From a virus, in IMG/VR virus record IMGVR_UViG_3300030104_006323, positions 1 to 60,193 of that record: a stretch of DNA of 60,193 nt; one strand, given 5' to 3'. This document shows positions 46,127 to 54,534 of the stretch, one piece after another (the stretch's first letter is position 1; the number at the start of each line of letters is the position of its first letter). The notes under the pieces were generated by a model, which saw only the letters and a list, made by a program, of their open reading frames with translations, did no database searches and had not been told where the DNA came from. A program made the position numbers and the translations under genes.

Positions 46127-46352
46127 ATCTTCCTCTATTTATATAATAACAAAAAGCAACAGCTAACTTTCCAGATTGTTTTAAATCCGATGATTTTTTA
46201 AAATTAATTACAGCTGAGTCATCAGACAAGGGTATCACATCTTGAACTGTAAAGGTTTCTTTGTTTTGGTTGCCATCTCTATTAAAATTTGAAAACCTAT
46301 CTGCAATGGTTTGTGCAAACTTTTTAAGCTCCAACGCTCTATCTCTATTCAT
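46020..46352 (-). CDS. Conserved hypothetical protein, last gene of the leftward operon
   Basis: 110 aa. ALELKKFAQTIADRFSNFNR, FTVQDVIPLSDDSAVINFKK, KLAVAFCYYINRGRSKGWKY and FFPTDSHVNGMQAF form a well-folded alpha/beta domain. Its 3-prime end overlaps the opposing gene by 107 nt. Its start overlaps the stop of the upstream gene (ATGA). Function unknown. Confidence 0.7.
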   Translation of the reverse strand: MNRDRALELKKFAQTIADRFSNFNRDGNQNKETFTVQDVIPLSDDSAVINFKKSSDLKQSGKLAVAFCYYINRGRSKGWKYFFPTDSHVNGMQAFHFYKLQAERTNYSKN

Positions 46353-46543
46353 ATCTCATCTGTTAAGGATTGGATTAACTCCGCCATTTCTTTACATATA
46401 TTTTGAGCGTTAGCTTTTGCCTTATCGTTATCACGCTCCATTAGATTTTCGTAAAGCTCATCCACTAAGTCATGACAACTGTTGGTCACATAGTTAATGT
46501 GACTGATTGACTGGTGGTCATCTTGAGATACGGGTGGGGTCAT
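46349..46543 (-). CDS. Small helical hypothetical protein
   Basis: 64 aa (MTPPVSQDDHQSISHINYVT...), mostly one acidic helix hairpin with LVDELYENLMERDNDKAKAN. Coupled by ATGA to the next gene; 3 nt from the upstream one. Function unknown. Confidence 0.6.
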   Translation of the reverse strand: MTPPVSQDDHQSISHINYVTNSCHDLVDELYENLMERDNDKAKANAQNICKEMAELIQSLTDEI

Positions 46544-46546
46544 TTA

Positions 46547-47191
46547 TTATTTATCCATAGAATCAAGTAAAAGTTTTCCTAACGCTTCGTTTTTAGTTTT
46601 GATAGCGCGATAAATTATTCTTGATTGGGTTCGTACATTTTTCTTTTCCCCTGTTGTACTGTCCGTGCCCAAGTTTGCATACATAGTGCAGTCGATATGA
46701 AACAATGTGTCTATCTTTTTTTTGTCTGACCAGGATTTATAATTAAGTATTTTATCAACATCTTCAACAGTATACTTGCAATCTATGTCAGTCATTTTAT
46801 AAAATTTTAATTGTTTTGTTAACAGCTGCATCTCCAAATTACATAAAAAAATCCGCTCATGCAAATTTTTTATTTTCTTACTACGGCTTTCAAGGTTGCA
46901 TTTTGTAAATTCTACACCCCATTTATCAATCAATTCTATCTTTTTATATTGTAAAGAAGGGTCTTGTTTAATCATGTAAGGTAGCTCATTTATAGCGTGC
47001 ATTATCGTAGCGTGGTTTTTGTTGAAAACTTTTGCAATATTCATAAAGGTCATAAACAAAGATTCCCTCATAATAGAATACACAACTGCTCTTGCTTGAA
47101 TATGTGATAATAAACGAGAGTTGGAATAAATATCTAAACCGAAATGTTTACTTGCGGTGATCAGTAAATCTTGGATAGCTGAATCTTTCAT
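46547..47191 (-). CDS. DnaA domain IV-like DNA-binding protein (larger copy)
   Basis: 214 aa. Residues 30-70 match the DnaA C-terminal DNA-binding domain: QARAVVYSIMRESLFMTFMN, IAKVF, KNHATIMHAINEL, i.e. the AR helix and the N-H-[AS]-T-[IV] signature. The rest is a helical, charged extension with no AAA+ domain. Such proteins could bind DnaA-box-like sites in the phage origin and recruit the host replisome. A second, smaller relative lies at 53736. Confidence 0.7.
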   Translation of the reverse strand: MKDSAIQDLLITASKHFGLDIYSNSRLLSHIQARAVVYSIMRESLFMTFMNIAKVFNKNHATIMHAINELPYMIKQDPSLQYKKIELIDKWGVEFTKCNLESRSKKIKNLHERIFLCNLEMQLLTKQLKFYKMTDIDCKYTVEDVDKILNYKSWSDKKKIDTLFHIDCTMYANLGTDSTTGEKKNVRTQSRIIYRAIKTKNEALGKLLLDSMDK

Positions 47192-47501
47192 CTGTTTCTA
47201 AATTTAATTTGAGATTAATAAAATCTAAATACTCATCCATATCTATGAATTGTAAATCAGATAGAACCATTAGATAGTCATCAGGTTTTAAAATTTCAAG
47301 GATAAATGGAACTGGTTCGTCAAAGTGATAAACCAATCCAGCAACCAGGTGAGTATGTAGAGGATTAGCGGGAACATCAGGGAGATATTCCTCAATGTAT
47401 AAGGTGATAGTAAGGGATAGAGTAGGTGGTGTTTTTTCTAATGTAGAAATAAAATCATCATCTAACTCATACTCCTTTGTGTACGGTAACTTTAACTCCA
47501 T
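47148..47501 (-). CDS. Hypothetical acidic protein
   Basis: 117 aa from the ATG at 47501 (an upstream ATG at 47552 would overlap the nuclease gene by 86 nt). MELKLPYTKEYELDDDFIST, then TPPTLSLTITLYIEEYLPDV and NPLHTHLVAGLVYHFDEPVP. Overlaps the gene before it by 35 nt and the one after by 44 nt. No family recognised. Confidence 0.6.
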   Translation of the reverse strand: MELKLPYTKEYELDDDFISTLEKTPPTLSLTITLYIEEYLPDVPANPLHTHLVAGLVYHFDEPVPFILEILKPDDYLMVLSDLQFIDMDEYLDFINLKLNLETDERFSYPRFTDHRK

Positions 47502-47709
47502 GCGCTTTAAGTTCTTCAATTCTATATTCTTGTAATTTAGAAATTTTCCCATTTGCTTTTTTAACTTCTATGAACTCAACATCAGAGTTATTAGGTATGG
47601 CTATTAGATCAGGTATACCATTTTTATTGGTAAGTTTTAATTTAATAACATAATATCCCATCGCCTCATACTGCTTAATTAATTTGGCTTGTATCTGCTG
47701 TTCCGTCAT
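47467..47709 (-). CDS. VRR-NUC domain nuclease
   Basis: 80 aa, a minimal VRR-NUC (PD-(D/E)XK) domain: an N-terminal helix with EQQIQAKLIKQYEAMGYYVI, then KNGIPDLIAI with Asp34, VEFIEVKKANGKIS with Glu48-x-Lys50 and the Gln60 helix. Stand-alone phage VRR-NUC proteins are structure-specific nucleases that often partner an SF2/SNF2 helicase, as here with the overlapping upstream gene. Confidence 0.85.
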   Translation of the reverse strand: MTEQQIQAKLIKQYEAMGYYVIKLKLTNKNGIPDLIAIPNNSDVEFIEVKKANGKISKLQEYRIEELKAHGVKVTVHKGV

Positions 47710-48946
47710 CGTTTAAAGTTACTAAATCTTTCTTGAAATGACTCAGCGTATAATCTTTCTTCTTAACAACAGCTTTGTAAATTTGTTTTTCTATACCAGT
47801 TTTAGAAAAAATCCAATATATTTTATTATACAACCTATCTTTGGTTGTCATTCTATCTCTTGACTGCCAGTAACTTGTAGCGCTGAAATCAATATTATAA
47901 TACACCAAGGCTTCTGCTTTTCGTAAGCTGATTCCTTCTCTTCCGCTTACAATTTGTAGAGCAATAGACTTATTAGTGGTATTAAATTCTTCTAAAGTTT
48001 CACAAAGAGAATTACCAAATTCATCTTTCAAGGCTTGGAGTTCTGCTTTAAACTTATAAAAGATAGCTATCTTTTTACCTGCAAATTTTTTCATTATGTA
48101 TGTAGCTTTTTTATGACACAACACCATGCTGTTACCACTTTCAAACTTAATGGTTCCTGAACTCATTTGGTGACTTTTAATCATCAGCTTGACAGGAGTG
48201 TCAGCAAGTATAACTTCAGAGTCTCCTTTGATTACACGATCTTTTGATAAGCGCTTCATTAAATCAGTTACACCACCACAGATATCAACAAACAAAATCT
48301 GTTCATTGGTTTGAACTTTAAAACCCGCTTGGTTTTGAGTAAAGGATATGGTATACTTTTTCATGGCTTTAAGTATGTCCTCCCTACCGTGTGACCAGTC
48401 ATTGTGAGGTATTCCATTTATTATTTTTTTCTTGACATCCACATAGTTTCTTGCAAACTGATAAAAGTTTTTACAATATTCAAAAGGATTATTATAGATC
48501 CCACACACCTGGTGATACATCTGACTGTAAGATTCAGGCGTAGGTGTCCCAGATAAAAGCAAAACTCTTGGGTGATGTATATCAATTAACCTTTTAATTT
48601 GTTTACTTCTTTTGTTTTGTTTTGGGAAAGCTCCTATGGTATGAGCTTCATCAATAATTAAAAAATCATAGATTGTCTCATGAGACACTTTGTGTAGTGA
48701 CTCATAGTTAATAACCAATAACTTAAAGTTACCCTGAAGCTTTTGCATGTCATCCTCAATACTGGATATAGCTTTCTTCTTTGTAACAAACAAAACATTA
48801 GTAGCTTTTAATCTTTGACAGATGCTAAGACTGGTAAGGGTTTTACCAGTCCTAACTTCCATTGCTAAATAGCAAAAACCATAGCGTGTTACAAGGTCAG
48901 AACCCTGTGTTACAATCTGTTTTTGATATGGTCTAAGTTTTATCAT
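47675..48946 (-). CDS. SNF2-like SF2 helicase/ATPase
   Basis: 423 aa. Motif Q and I (LRPYQKQ, MEVRTGKT at 29-36), II (DEAH, 99-102), III (LLLSGTPTPES, 131-139) and, in the second RecA lobe, V/VI (QIVSGREGISLRKAEALVYY, then YWQSRDRMTTKDRL). Shorter than cellular SNF2 proteins and typical of phage replication modules, with VRR-NUC as partner. The start overlaps the primase-helicase stop by 1 nt. Confidence 0.85.
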   Translation of the reverse strand: MIKLRPYQKQIVTQGSDLVTRYGFCYLAMEVRTGKTLTSLSICQRLKATNVLFVTKKKAISSIEDDMQKLQGNFKLLVINYESLHKVSHETIYDFLIIDEAHTIGAFPKQNKRSKQIKRLIDIHHPRVLLLSGTPTPESYSQMYHQVCGIYNNPFEYCKNFYQFARNYVDVKKKIINGIPHNDWSHGREDILKAMKKYTISFTQNQAGFKVQTNEQILFVDICGGVTDLMKRLSKDRVIKGDSEVILADTPVKLMIKSHQMSSGTIKFESGNSMVLCHKKATYIMKKFAGKKIAIFYKFKAELQALKDEFGNSLCETLEEFNTTNKSIALQIVSGREGISLRKAEALVYYNIDFSATSYWQSRDRMTTKDRLYNKIYWIFSKTGIEKQIYKAVVKKKDYTLSHFKKDLVTLNDDGTADTSQIN

Positions 48947-51351
48947 CAGAATGGAAAGTCTTGTTGTTCATCGAGCTCAGATTTATGTCTGAATCTTATC
49001 CACCTGGCTTGCATATCCCTTCCTTCTTCTGGTGGACAACCATAATGAAATAAAGAAAAAGCAACAAGCCATTTAGAAAACCTAACTCTGGATACACTCA
49101 TCTTAGATTTAGGGGCAAAGTCTGGGTTATCTTCCACAAAATCCTGATACAATTCATTCTTCGGCACCTTACCTTCTGGTTTTAATTTATCATGTATAGG
49201 ATTATCTCCTATAACTCCACACCATTCTATAAACTCATGACAAGTTTCAGCTGATAGCTTTCTAATTTTTAAATTGACAAACTCACTCTTCATTAATCCT
49301 TTTTCTAAATACAACTGCAAGCATTGTATCATGTAGTTGTCAAACTGACACCACTCTTCATCATTCCAATCTCCAAACATAAGTTTACCAAATTCTTCTA
49401 ATGGAGTGTAATCTTTATTATAGTGATGAGCCAACTCAAGTTCCCACTTTCTTCTTTCAAACGATGTACCTTTACCTTTAATTGCATAGTTAGTTGTGAT
49501 AGATATCTTAGGAGATTTAGCAAAAGGTATTTTAATCGCGTCTTTGTTTTTCTTTTCAAGAGTCAATCCTTCTGTTACGACAGAAAATAATCTTTCAAAG
49601 TCAAAGTGTTTCTTTACATCATCAAAGCAAAGTATCTGAGTATCAGCACTAACTAATTGGTAGGCAAATGATCTTTCAAAATTAAAAGACTTACCATCAA
49701 TAACAACAACCTTCTTCATATGGCTTAAACCATTAACCCACAAACCTTTACCACTTCCTCCTTCAGGGTTGTCTGATATCATTTCATCATTCAATATAAC
49801 TGCGGGACAGTAAGCTAAATTTTTCCAACCATGCAACATGTAGCCAATAGTGGATCTCATACTGTTTGTTCTTTCATCTGAATTACCACAAATGTTTTGT
49901 ATAAATTTTTGGTAATCACAATTAATACTTTGACACAATGCAAAGTCTCTATCTATCACATGATCCTTCCAAACATAACCACCTAAATCTAAATAATCTA
50001 TTTGTTTTATATTATTAAATGTAATTTCAACTGCGCAGTTTCGGTAATATAAATATGATGTGGTTTTTTTATCTTCGATAAAGTAAACATCTATTGAAGA
50101 CAACAAGGTTAAAAACTCTTCACGAAAATAGCGAGTATGTTCTGCAAAATAATTATATACCGCAAAATCATCTAACTCTAATAAGTAATTTAGTATATAA
50201 TCTTTAATTTCTTTTTCAGATGTATGATCAATTAAGTTGTTTGTAACTTTTACAAATACATAATTTTTGCTACCCTCTGGACAGAACTTATAAAAACCAT
50301 TCTCTTCTAAAAAGTTTTTAAAAGATACATGAACAATTTTTATTACACCTTTTTCATTCTTTGTCCAGAATTGGTGATTGCTTTGTTCTTCTTCTAATCT
50401 ATTGATAACATTTTCTACCAAGTTAGGCTCAAGATCAGTAAGCTGTGTTCGTAATTCTTTTTTAGAAACACCTCTTTTTAATTTATGTTTGATCATGTTT
50501 ACCTTTTCATCATCTTCATAATACTTGGTGCCAAAATTTTGTACTTGTGCATAAGCAGAATCTATGGTTCTTTTTATTTCACTTTTCTTAAATGTTGATG
50601 TTTCAAATCCATTAAGGACATACTCGGCTAAAGTTTTAGTAACTCCATAATCATTGAAAGCTGAAGCTAAAACATAAGCATTGTTATTTCTTTGACCCTC
50701 AATCATTGGGTATTTTTTTTGCCACCACTTAACAAGAATCTCTACAATTTTATTCTCATCTGTTATAGGAATGGTTTGAAGATCAACATTCTTAATAACC
50801 TCATTATACTCTTTTTCTTCTTGTCTATCCCATACACTTGCATTTTCGTTTATATGTATAAGTGGATCATAACTTTCGTAGCAAACCCTGGATACATTTT
50901 TACAAGTCTTGTCAAATTGTGGAGATTTAAAATGCTTTTCTAAACTATTAAAGTAGCTTACATGATTGTCAGGAAGAGGAGGTATTTTAACTATTGCTTT
51001 TAAACCTTTACCTGATGGAGATATAAATACTGAATAAACATATTTGTTTTTAGACAGTCTTTCTTTTTCTTGTAACAAATCTCTTTGTGTATCGTAGCCA
51101 TCGAAATCTAAACAGATTAGACCACTGTGTTGGCTTAGAGATTTATCGTTTCTTTTTGTAAACTTACCACTAAAACATATAGCTGGAAGCTTTTGTTTGA
51201 GTGAGTTAATTTTTTCTTTATCTTTTTCTTCTCTTATTTTTTTTACTAAATCCTTGGAAGCTCCATCTTTTATTCTTTCCAGAATAACCAAAGCGCTACG
51301 GTAAAAAGGCTGTGATGTTACTTTTATATCTTTAAATATTGTTATTTCCAT
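48946..51351 (-). CDS. Primase-helicase with BT4734/VirE-like N-terminus
   Basis: 801 aa. Residues about 75-125 (HSGLICLDFDGYDTQRD, KYVYSVFISPSGKGLKAIVK) are the BT4734/VirE N-terminal domain, a primase-polymerase-like fold common in Bacteroidota elements. A primase-C-like helical part follows. The C-terminal half is an SF3-like helicase: Walker A GGSGKG (531-536), Walker B ILCFDDV (573-579), sensor ISITTNY. It ends in an SSB-like tip, EQQDFPF. The main replication protein; first gene after an operator-flanked promoter. Confidence 0.85.
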   Translation of the reverse strand: MEITIFKDIKVTSQPFYRSALVILERIKDGASKDLVKKIREEKDKEKINSLKQKLPAICFSGKFTKRNDKSLSQHSGLICLDFDGYDTQRDLLQEKERLSKNKYVYSVFISPSGKGLKAIVKIPPLPDNHVSYFNSLEKHFKSPQFDKTCKNVSRVCYESYDPLIHINENASVWDRQEEKEYNEVIKNVDLQTIPITDENKIVEILVKWWQKKYPMIEGQRNNNAYVLASAFNDYGVTKTLAEYVLNGFETSTFKKSEIKRTIDSAYAQVQNFGTKYYEDDEKVNMIKHKLKRGVSKKELRTQLTDLEPNLVENVINRLEEEQSNHQFWTKNEKGVIKIVHVSFKNFLEENGFYKFCPEGSKNYVFVKVTNNLIDHTSEKEIKDYILNYLLELDDFAVYNYFAEHTRYFREEFLTLLSSIDVYFIEDKKTTSYLYYRNCAVEITFNNIKQIDYLDLGGYVWKDHVIDRDFALCQSINCDYQKFIQNICGNSDERTNSMRSTIGYMLHGWKNLAYCPAVILNDEMISDNPEGGSGKGLWVNGLSHMKKVVVIDGKSFNFERSFAYQLVSADTQILCFDDVKKHFDFERLFSVVTEGLTLEKKNKDAIKIPFAKSPKISITTNYAIKGKGTSFERRKWELELAHHYNKDYTPLEEFGKLMFGDWNDEEWCQFDNYMIQCLQLYLEKGLMKSEFVNLKIRKLSAETCHEFIEWCGVIGDNPIHDKLKPEGKVPKNELYQDFVEDNPDFAPKSKMSVSRVRFSKWLVAFSLFHYGCPPEEGRDMQARWIRFRHKSELDEQQDFPF

Positions 51352-51369
51352 TAGATTATATTCTGTTTT

Positions 51370-51475
51370 TTATGACGAGAATGACAAAGTAAAGTAATAA
51401 TATAGATATAGATAAATATAAAATCAAAATTATTGTGTCAGTCTATTAATTGTATTTGAGTTTGTCATAGTCAGC
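51370..51475 (-). promoter_or_regulatory. Promoter and operators of the primase operon
   Basis: On the minus strand, TAATTTTG (51432 to 51425) fits the -7 consensus, with no -33 TTG. Downstream in the leader is TTTGTCATTCTCGTCATAA (51388 to 51370), matching 16 of 19 positions of the element over the groEL -33 box. Upstream are more TGAC units (CTGACTATGACAAA and GACTGACAC). Confidence 0.55.
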
Positions 51476-51513
51476 ATAAAAGAGGGGCAGGAGTCAACCA
51501 CGAAACCGCCCCT
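51474..51513 (-). terminator. Intrinsic terminator after the SSB-tailed gene
   Basis: Minus strand AGGGGC (51513 to 51508) and GCCCCT (51488 to 51483) pair around a 19-nt loop and are followed by CTTTTA. It separates the early genes from the primase operon. Confidence 0.65.
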
Positions 51514-51543
51514 AAATTATGCACACCTTTCGGCTTCCAAAAT

Positions 51544-51831
51544 CTAAAAAGGAATATCGTCAACAGGACTCTCCTCTTTTGTTTGAGGTTCAGGAACAAA
51601 TGTATTTACTTGCACCGAATGAGTTTTCCCATATTCGTCTGTCTCCCTTTTCTTCTGCACCTTTATGGGTGCCCATGTTTCCATGATACCAGTCTTATTG
51701 TTTTTAATTTGCTTTCTAAACTCCTGAGGAATACGAGAAAGACAAACAAAAGCTTCGACTAAATTACCATCAAACTTCTCTACACCATTACCAATGTAGA
51801 TTGGATCTGAGTTTTTTGAATTATCATTCAT
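51544..51831 (-). CDS. Small protein with SSB-type C-terminal tip
   Basis: 95 aa. YIGNGVEKFDGNLVEAFVCL, SRIPQEF, WAPIKVQKKRETDEYGKTHS, VQVNTFVPE suggest a small beta fold. The last residues, ESPVDDIPF, match the acidic DDxPF tip by which SSBs recruit replication proteins. Located between recombination and primase genes. It may be a minimal single-strand binding protein. Confidence 0.6.
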   Translation of the reverse strand: MNDNSKNSDPIYIGNGVEKFDGNLVEAFVCLSRIPQEFRKQIKNNKTGIMETWAPIKVQKKRETDEYGKTHSVQVNTFVPEPQTKEESPVDDIPF

Positions 51832-52009
51832 TGTTTAACAATTTAATATTACGCTCCAAAATATTAACAGCATTTAGAATGGTTTTATCCCTTTCCTCTT
51901 TGCTCATATAGATAGTTGGAACTTCTATCCATAATTTTTTATCATCTAATTTAAGTTTTCTTTTAAATAAATTAAAGAACTTCCGTAAAGATGTAATCAC
52001 TAATGTCAT
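51824..52009 (-). CDS. Small basic-then-acidic hypothetical protein
   Basis: About 61 aa if it starts at the ATG at 52009, 38 nt inside the exonuclease gene; other in-frame ATGs lie at 52018 and 52039. LRKFFNLFKRKLKLDDKKLW, then MSKEERDKTILNAVNILERN. Overlaps the next gene by 8 nt. Real reading frame likely, start uncertain. Confidence 0.5.
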   Translation of the reverse strand: MTLVITSLRKFFNLFKRKLKLDDKKLWIEVPTIYMSKEERDKTILNAVNILERNIKLLNNE

Positions 52010-52769
52010 GAGTTGCATGATCACTGAAAAATTTTTCATATATTTTAATTGCTTGTTTAACTTTAGTTTCACCAGAAAAAATAAACTCTTCACTGCATGG
52101 TGAAAATTTTATTGTTCCTAATTTTTTATCTATTGCTATAAACAACATAGGTTTATCAAATAATTCTTGATATATATATGCTTGACTATCATAGCAATAA
52201 GTCATACTTGAATGGCGAAATTTAGATATGTCGCTACTTGTTTTAAGATCAACAACAGCTCCATGAGGATAATGCCATTCTTGTATATTACCTTCTCTAT
52301 CTTCTACAAGAACAGTAAAAGGATTATCTACAAGGACATCACATTTGCCTTTAAACATTTGTCCATGTATTTCTTTTATGTTTGGAATTTCATATTCAGC
52401 TCCAGTAATAATTTCAAATACAGAAATATTGGTTATTAATGTTTCAACTAAATGATCCATTCTTTCTTTTTCTTTTTGCAACATTACATCATAAGTTTCA
52501 ATGTCATGTTCCATGAGATAAGACTTATAAGCATTTGTGTTTCGAGAAGAAGAATTAAATACAGGTATAGTACCTATCTTTTCTGGCTCCAATATCTTTG
52601 TATGAAAGTATCTACCCTCAAGTAATGGAAGAGTTTTAATAGTTTGATTAAATTTAGTTGGTTCATAAAGCAACTGCCTTATATTAGAAGCAGATAAAAA
52701 CTGCTTACCAAACTTACCATAATACTCTGAATCATCTTGAAGCTTTTCAATTATCTTCTCCCTATCCAT
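51972..52769 (-). CDS. PD-(D/E)XK exonuclease (RecE/lambda-exo functional analogue)
   Basis: 265 aa. Motifs: EGRYFHTKIL (His56), KGKCDVLVDNP (Asp144), AVVDLKTSSD (Asp174-x-Lys176) and the QAYIY helix (Gln196-xxx-Tyr200), in the order of PDDEXK_1/RecE-like nucleases. It would resect double-strand ends to load the annealing protein encoded immediately upstream. The two genes overlap by 8 nt. Confidence 0.8.
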   Translation of the reverse strand: MDREKIIEKLQDDSEYYGKFGKQFLSASNIRQLLYEPTKFNQTIKTLPLLEGRYFHTKILEPEKIGTIPVFNSSSRNTNAYKSYLMEHDIETYDVMLQKEKERMDHLVETLITNISVFEIITGAEYEIPNIKEIHGQMFKGKCDVLVDNPFTVLVEDREGNIQEWHYPHGAVVDLKTSSDISKFRHSSMTYCYDSQAYIYQELFDKPMLFIAIDKKLGTIKFSPCSEEFIFSGETKVKQAIKIYEKFFSDHATHDISDYIFTEVL

Positions 52770-53343
52770 TGATCGCTTTTTTAACTTTGGTTTTAACAGA
52801 TGGAGTTATGTTATATTTAGTTGCGAGTTTATTAATGATCCACTCTAACCCTTTGTCTTTGTTCTTAGCCACATATAACATTATTTTATCCCAGTTATCT
52901 GATTTGATATCCAGAGTTACATGTTTTTGTACCGCTTTAACATTGTCGTTTTTATTTAAACGAGCTGTATCCTCTCCAATCCAAAGAGATAAACCTAATC
53001 CGTGCATAGCTATTGCCTTTGCTGTTGCTCTTTGTATAGCATTGTTTACATCAAAAGATGTAAGCTTAGTAAGAGGAATAGATCTATTTGAGTTATCAAG
53101 AACAGGCAGATAATCTATGTGTTCCACATCATTTATCACTATACCTACTTTTACATTAGCAAACTTTCCATCTGTAAAGTAAGGCATACCTACTTCATTT
53201 TCATATACTATTCTGTTTGCTGTTGGGTACTCTTGCTTTACATAATGCCAAGCCCAAGCCCAAGAAAGATAATCGAATCTTCCCTTTTTTTCTACTTTAT
53301 CTTTTACAGATATACTGCTTAATTTGTTATATACATTTTCCAT
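52762..53343 (-). CDS. Single-strand annealing protein (DUF1071/Sak3-like)
   Basis: 193 aa. FDYLSWAWAWHYVKQEYPTA, GMPYFTDGKFANVKVGIVIN, FDVNNAIQRATAKAIAMHGL, GLSLWIGED is the DUF1071 pattern, an Erf/Rad52-like recombinase family. With the adjacent exonuclease it forms a Red/RecET-type recombination pair for replication through concatemers and repair. The C-terminus is helical and basic (KTKVKKAING). Confidence 0.85.
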   Translation of the reverse strand: MENVYNKLSSISVKDKVEKKGRFDYLSWAWAWHYVKQEYPTANRIVYENEVGMPYFTDGKFANVKVGIVINDVEHIDYLPVLDNSNRSIPLTKLTSFDVNNAIQRATAKAIAMHGLGLSLWIGEDTARLNKNDNVKAVQKHVTLDIKSDNWDKIMLYVAKNKDKGLEWIINKLATKYNITPSVKTKVKKAING

Positions 53344-53344
53344 A

Positions 53345-53734
53345 TTATAAATTATTAAATTCTGTTTTTAAATTTGTGTATTTGTTGAGTAAGTTTTCTC
53401 TTCTCGTTTTTAAATTTTGAATGTGCTTATCATTCTTTCTGGTGTTTAATTCAGTTTTAATTTTATTTTCTATTATGTTAAGCTTATGTAAGCAATTCCC
53501 CATACTGACTTGCATACACCCTTTTTTCCAACCAGAAGATAAAAAAAATTCATACTCTTCTGGAGTACATTCTTTAAAATAATCCCCACCTTTACCCATA
53601 TTTAATATCTGTACCTCCTCAAATTGCTGAATTTTTACACCTCTACCAATAACAGACACACCCTTAGGTAATATACTTTTAATACTTTTGGGATCCTCTA
53701 AAGCTTGTTTCATAATATCAGCTCTTGTGAACAT
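53345..53734 (-). CDS. Early hypothetical protein with coiled-coil C-terminus
   Basis: 129 aa. The N-terminal half (KGVSVIGRGVKIQQFEEVQI, ECTPEEYEFFLSSGWKKGCM) looks like a small alpha/beta domain. The C-terminal half is coiled coil (LHKLNIIENKIKTELNTRKN). One nt from each neighbour. Function unknown. Confidence 0.65.
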   Translation of the reverse strand: MFTRADIMKQALEDPKSIKSILPKGVSVIGRGVKIQQFEEVQILNMGKGGDYFKECTPEEYEFFLSSGWKKGCMQVSMGNCLHKLNIIENKIKTELNTRKNDKHIQNLKTRRENLLNKYTNLKTEFNNL

Positions 53735-53735
53735 T

Positions 53736-54047
53736 CTATACTTTTAAATTTTGTAATTCGATTGTGTTTACAATAGCTTTATAATCTTCATCTTGCTCTA
53801 CCATAAGTTTCGCTTTTTTATATCCATGTATTATAGTAGAGTGGTTTAGATCGCAACCATGTGAAGCCATGAATCTTTGAATATAAGAAACTCTAATAGG
53901 TCTTTCCATACACAAATAGTAAAGCATTTGTCTGGCATCTACCAAATCTCTTCTTTTGTTTTTGTTAAACATCTCATCTAAATTTAGATGAAATTGTTTT
54001 GCTACTGCATTGGCGTAGCTGTCAAATATATTTTTATTATAACTCAT
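53736..54047 (-). CDS. DnaA domain IV-like DNA-binding protein (small copy)
   Basis: 103 aa consisting of little more than a DnaA C-terminal domain: DARQMLYYLCMERPIRVSYI (the AR helix), then a longer loop, then LNHSTIIHGYKKAKLMVEQD (the H-[AS]-T signature helix). Second such protein in the phage after the one at 46547. Candidate origin-binding or regulatory protein. Confidence 0.7.
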   Translation of the reverse strand: MSYNKNIFDSYANAVAKQFHLNLDEMFNKNKRRDLVDARQMLYYLCMERPIRVSYIQRFMASHGCDLNHSTIIHGYKKAKLMVEQDEDYKAIVNTIELQNLKV

Positions 54048-54397
54048 TATTTAAACTCTTTTAATTTTTCTTGCTTACTTTTAATTAACTTTTCTTTAAT
54101 AATATTTTCTTCTTTACGAATTTGCACAAGTAGAAGAATTAAATATCCTGTAATATCCCTAACAGTATCAACCCCACTTTCATCTTTCATTGGATCGCTA
54201 CCTATATGCTGAATAGATAATTTTTTTATTCTACTTAACTTGTCATCAATTCGCGCAAGTAAACCTTCCTTTGCAGAAAGTTTACTAAAAATTTGAGGGG
54301 GGTTATTAGCGGTGTCTCCATACGCTTTATTTTTTTCAATAAGTAGCATAACTACTTCTCGACCTACCTCTTTAATTAATTCTTGTGTTGTTTTCAT
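54047..54397 (-). CDS. DUF1599/Nmad1-like nucleotide-related protein
   Basis: 116 aa. KNKAYGDTANNPPQIFSKLS, LLARIDDKLSRIKKL, VDTVRDITGYLILLLVQI fits the DUF1599 (nucleotide modification-associated domain 1) pattern, a MazG-like all-alpha fold in phages with nucleotide metabolism or base modification. The acidic ExxE/D residues of a metal-binding helix are partly visible (RIDDKLSR, DTVRD). No other modification gene was recognised. Confidence 0.75.
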   Translation of the reverse strand: MKTTQELIKEVGREVVMLLIEKNKAYGDTANNPPQIFSKLSAKEGLLARIDDKLSRIKKLSIQHIGSDPMKDESGVDTVRDITGYLILLLVQIRKEENIIKEKLIKSKQEKLKEFK

Positions 54398-54534
54398 ATT
54401 GTAAATACTTTATATATTAAGCAGACAAAAACAAAGATCATTAAAAAACTTATCATGATCTCCATAAACTTATAGGTGTTTTCAACTTTATGTTGAGGTC
54501 TGCCTTGTCTATATTTTTTATCTTCCTCTGTCAT
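54394..54534 (-). CDS. Small single-pass membrane protein
   Basis: 46 aa. Hydrophilic start MTEEDKKYRQGRPQHKVENT, then one membrane span (about 27-43, IMISFLMIFVFVCLIYK). Coupled by ATGA overlaps on both sides, which supports it. Early membrane protein of unknown role. Confidence 0.6.
   Translation of the reverse strand: MTEEDKKYRQGRPQHKVENTYKFMEIMISFLMIFVFVCLIYKVFTI

Noticed and set aside
48940-49010. DnaA-box-like TTATCCACC near 48988
   Set aside because: A single match inside the primase-helicase coding sequence, with no cluster; not evidence for an origin.
53119-53322. Plus-strand frames of 67-114 aa around 52769-53420
   Set aside because: They run antisense to the annealing-protein gene, with hydrophobic shadow composition.
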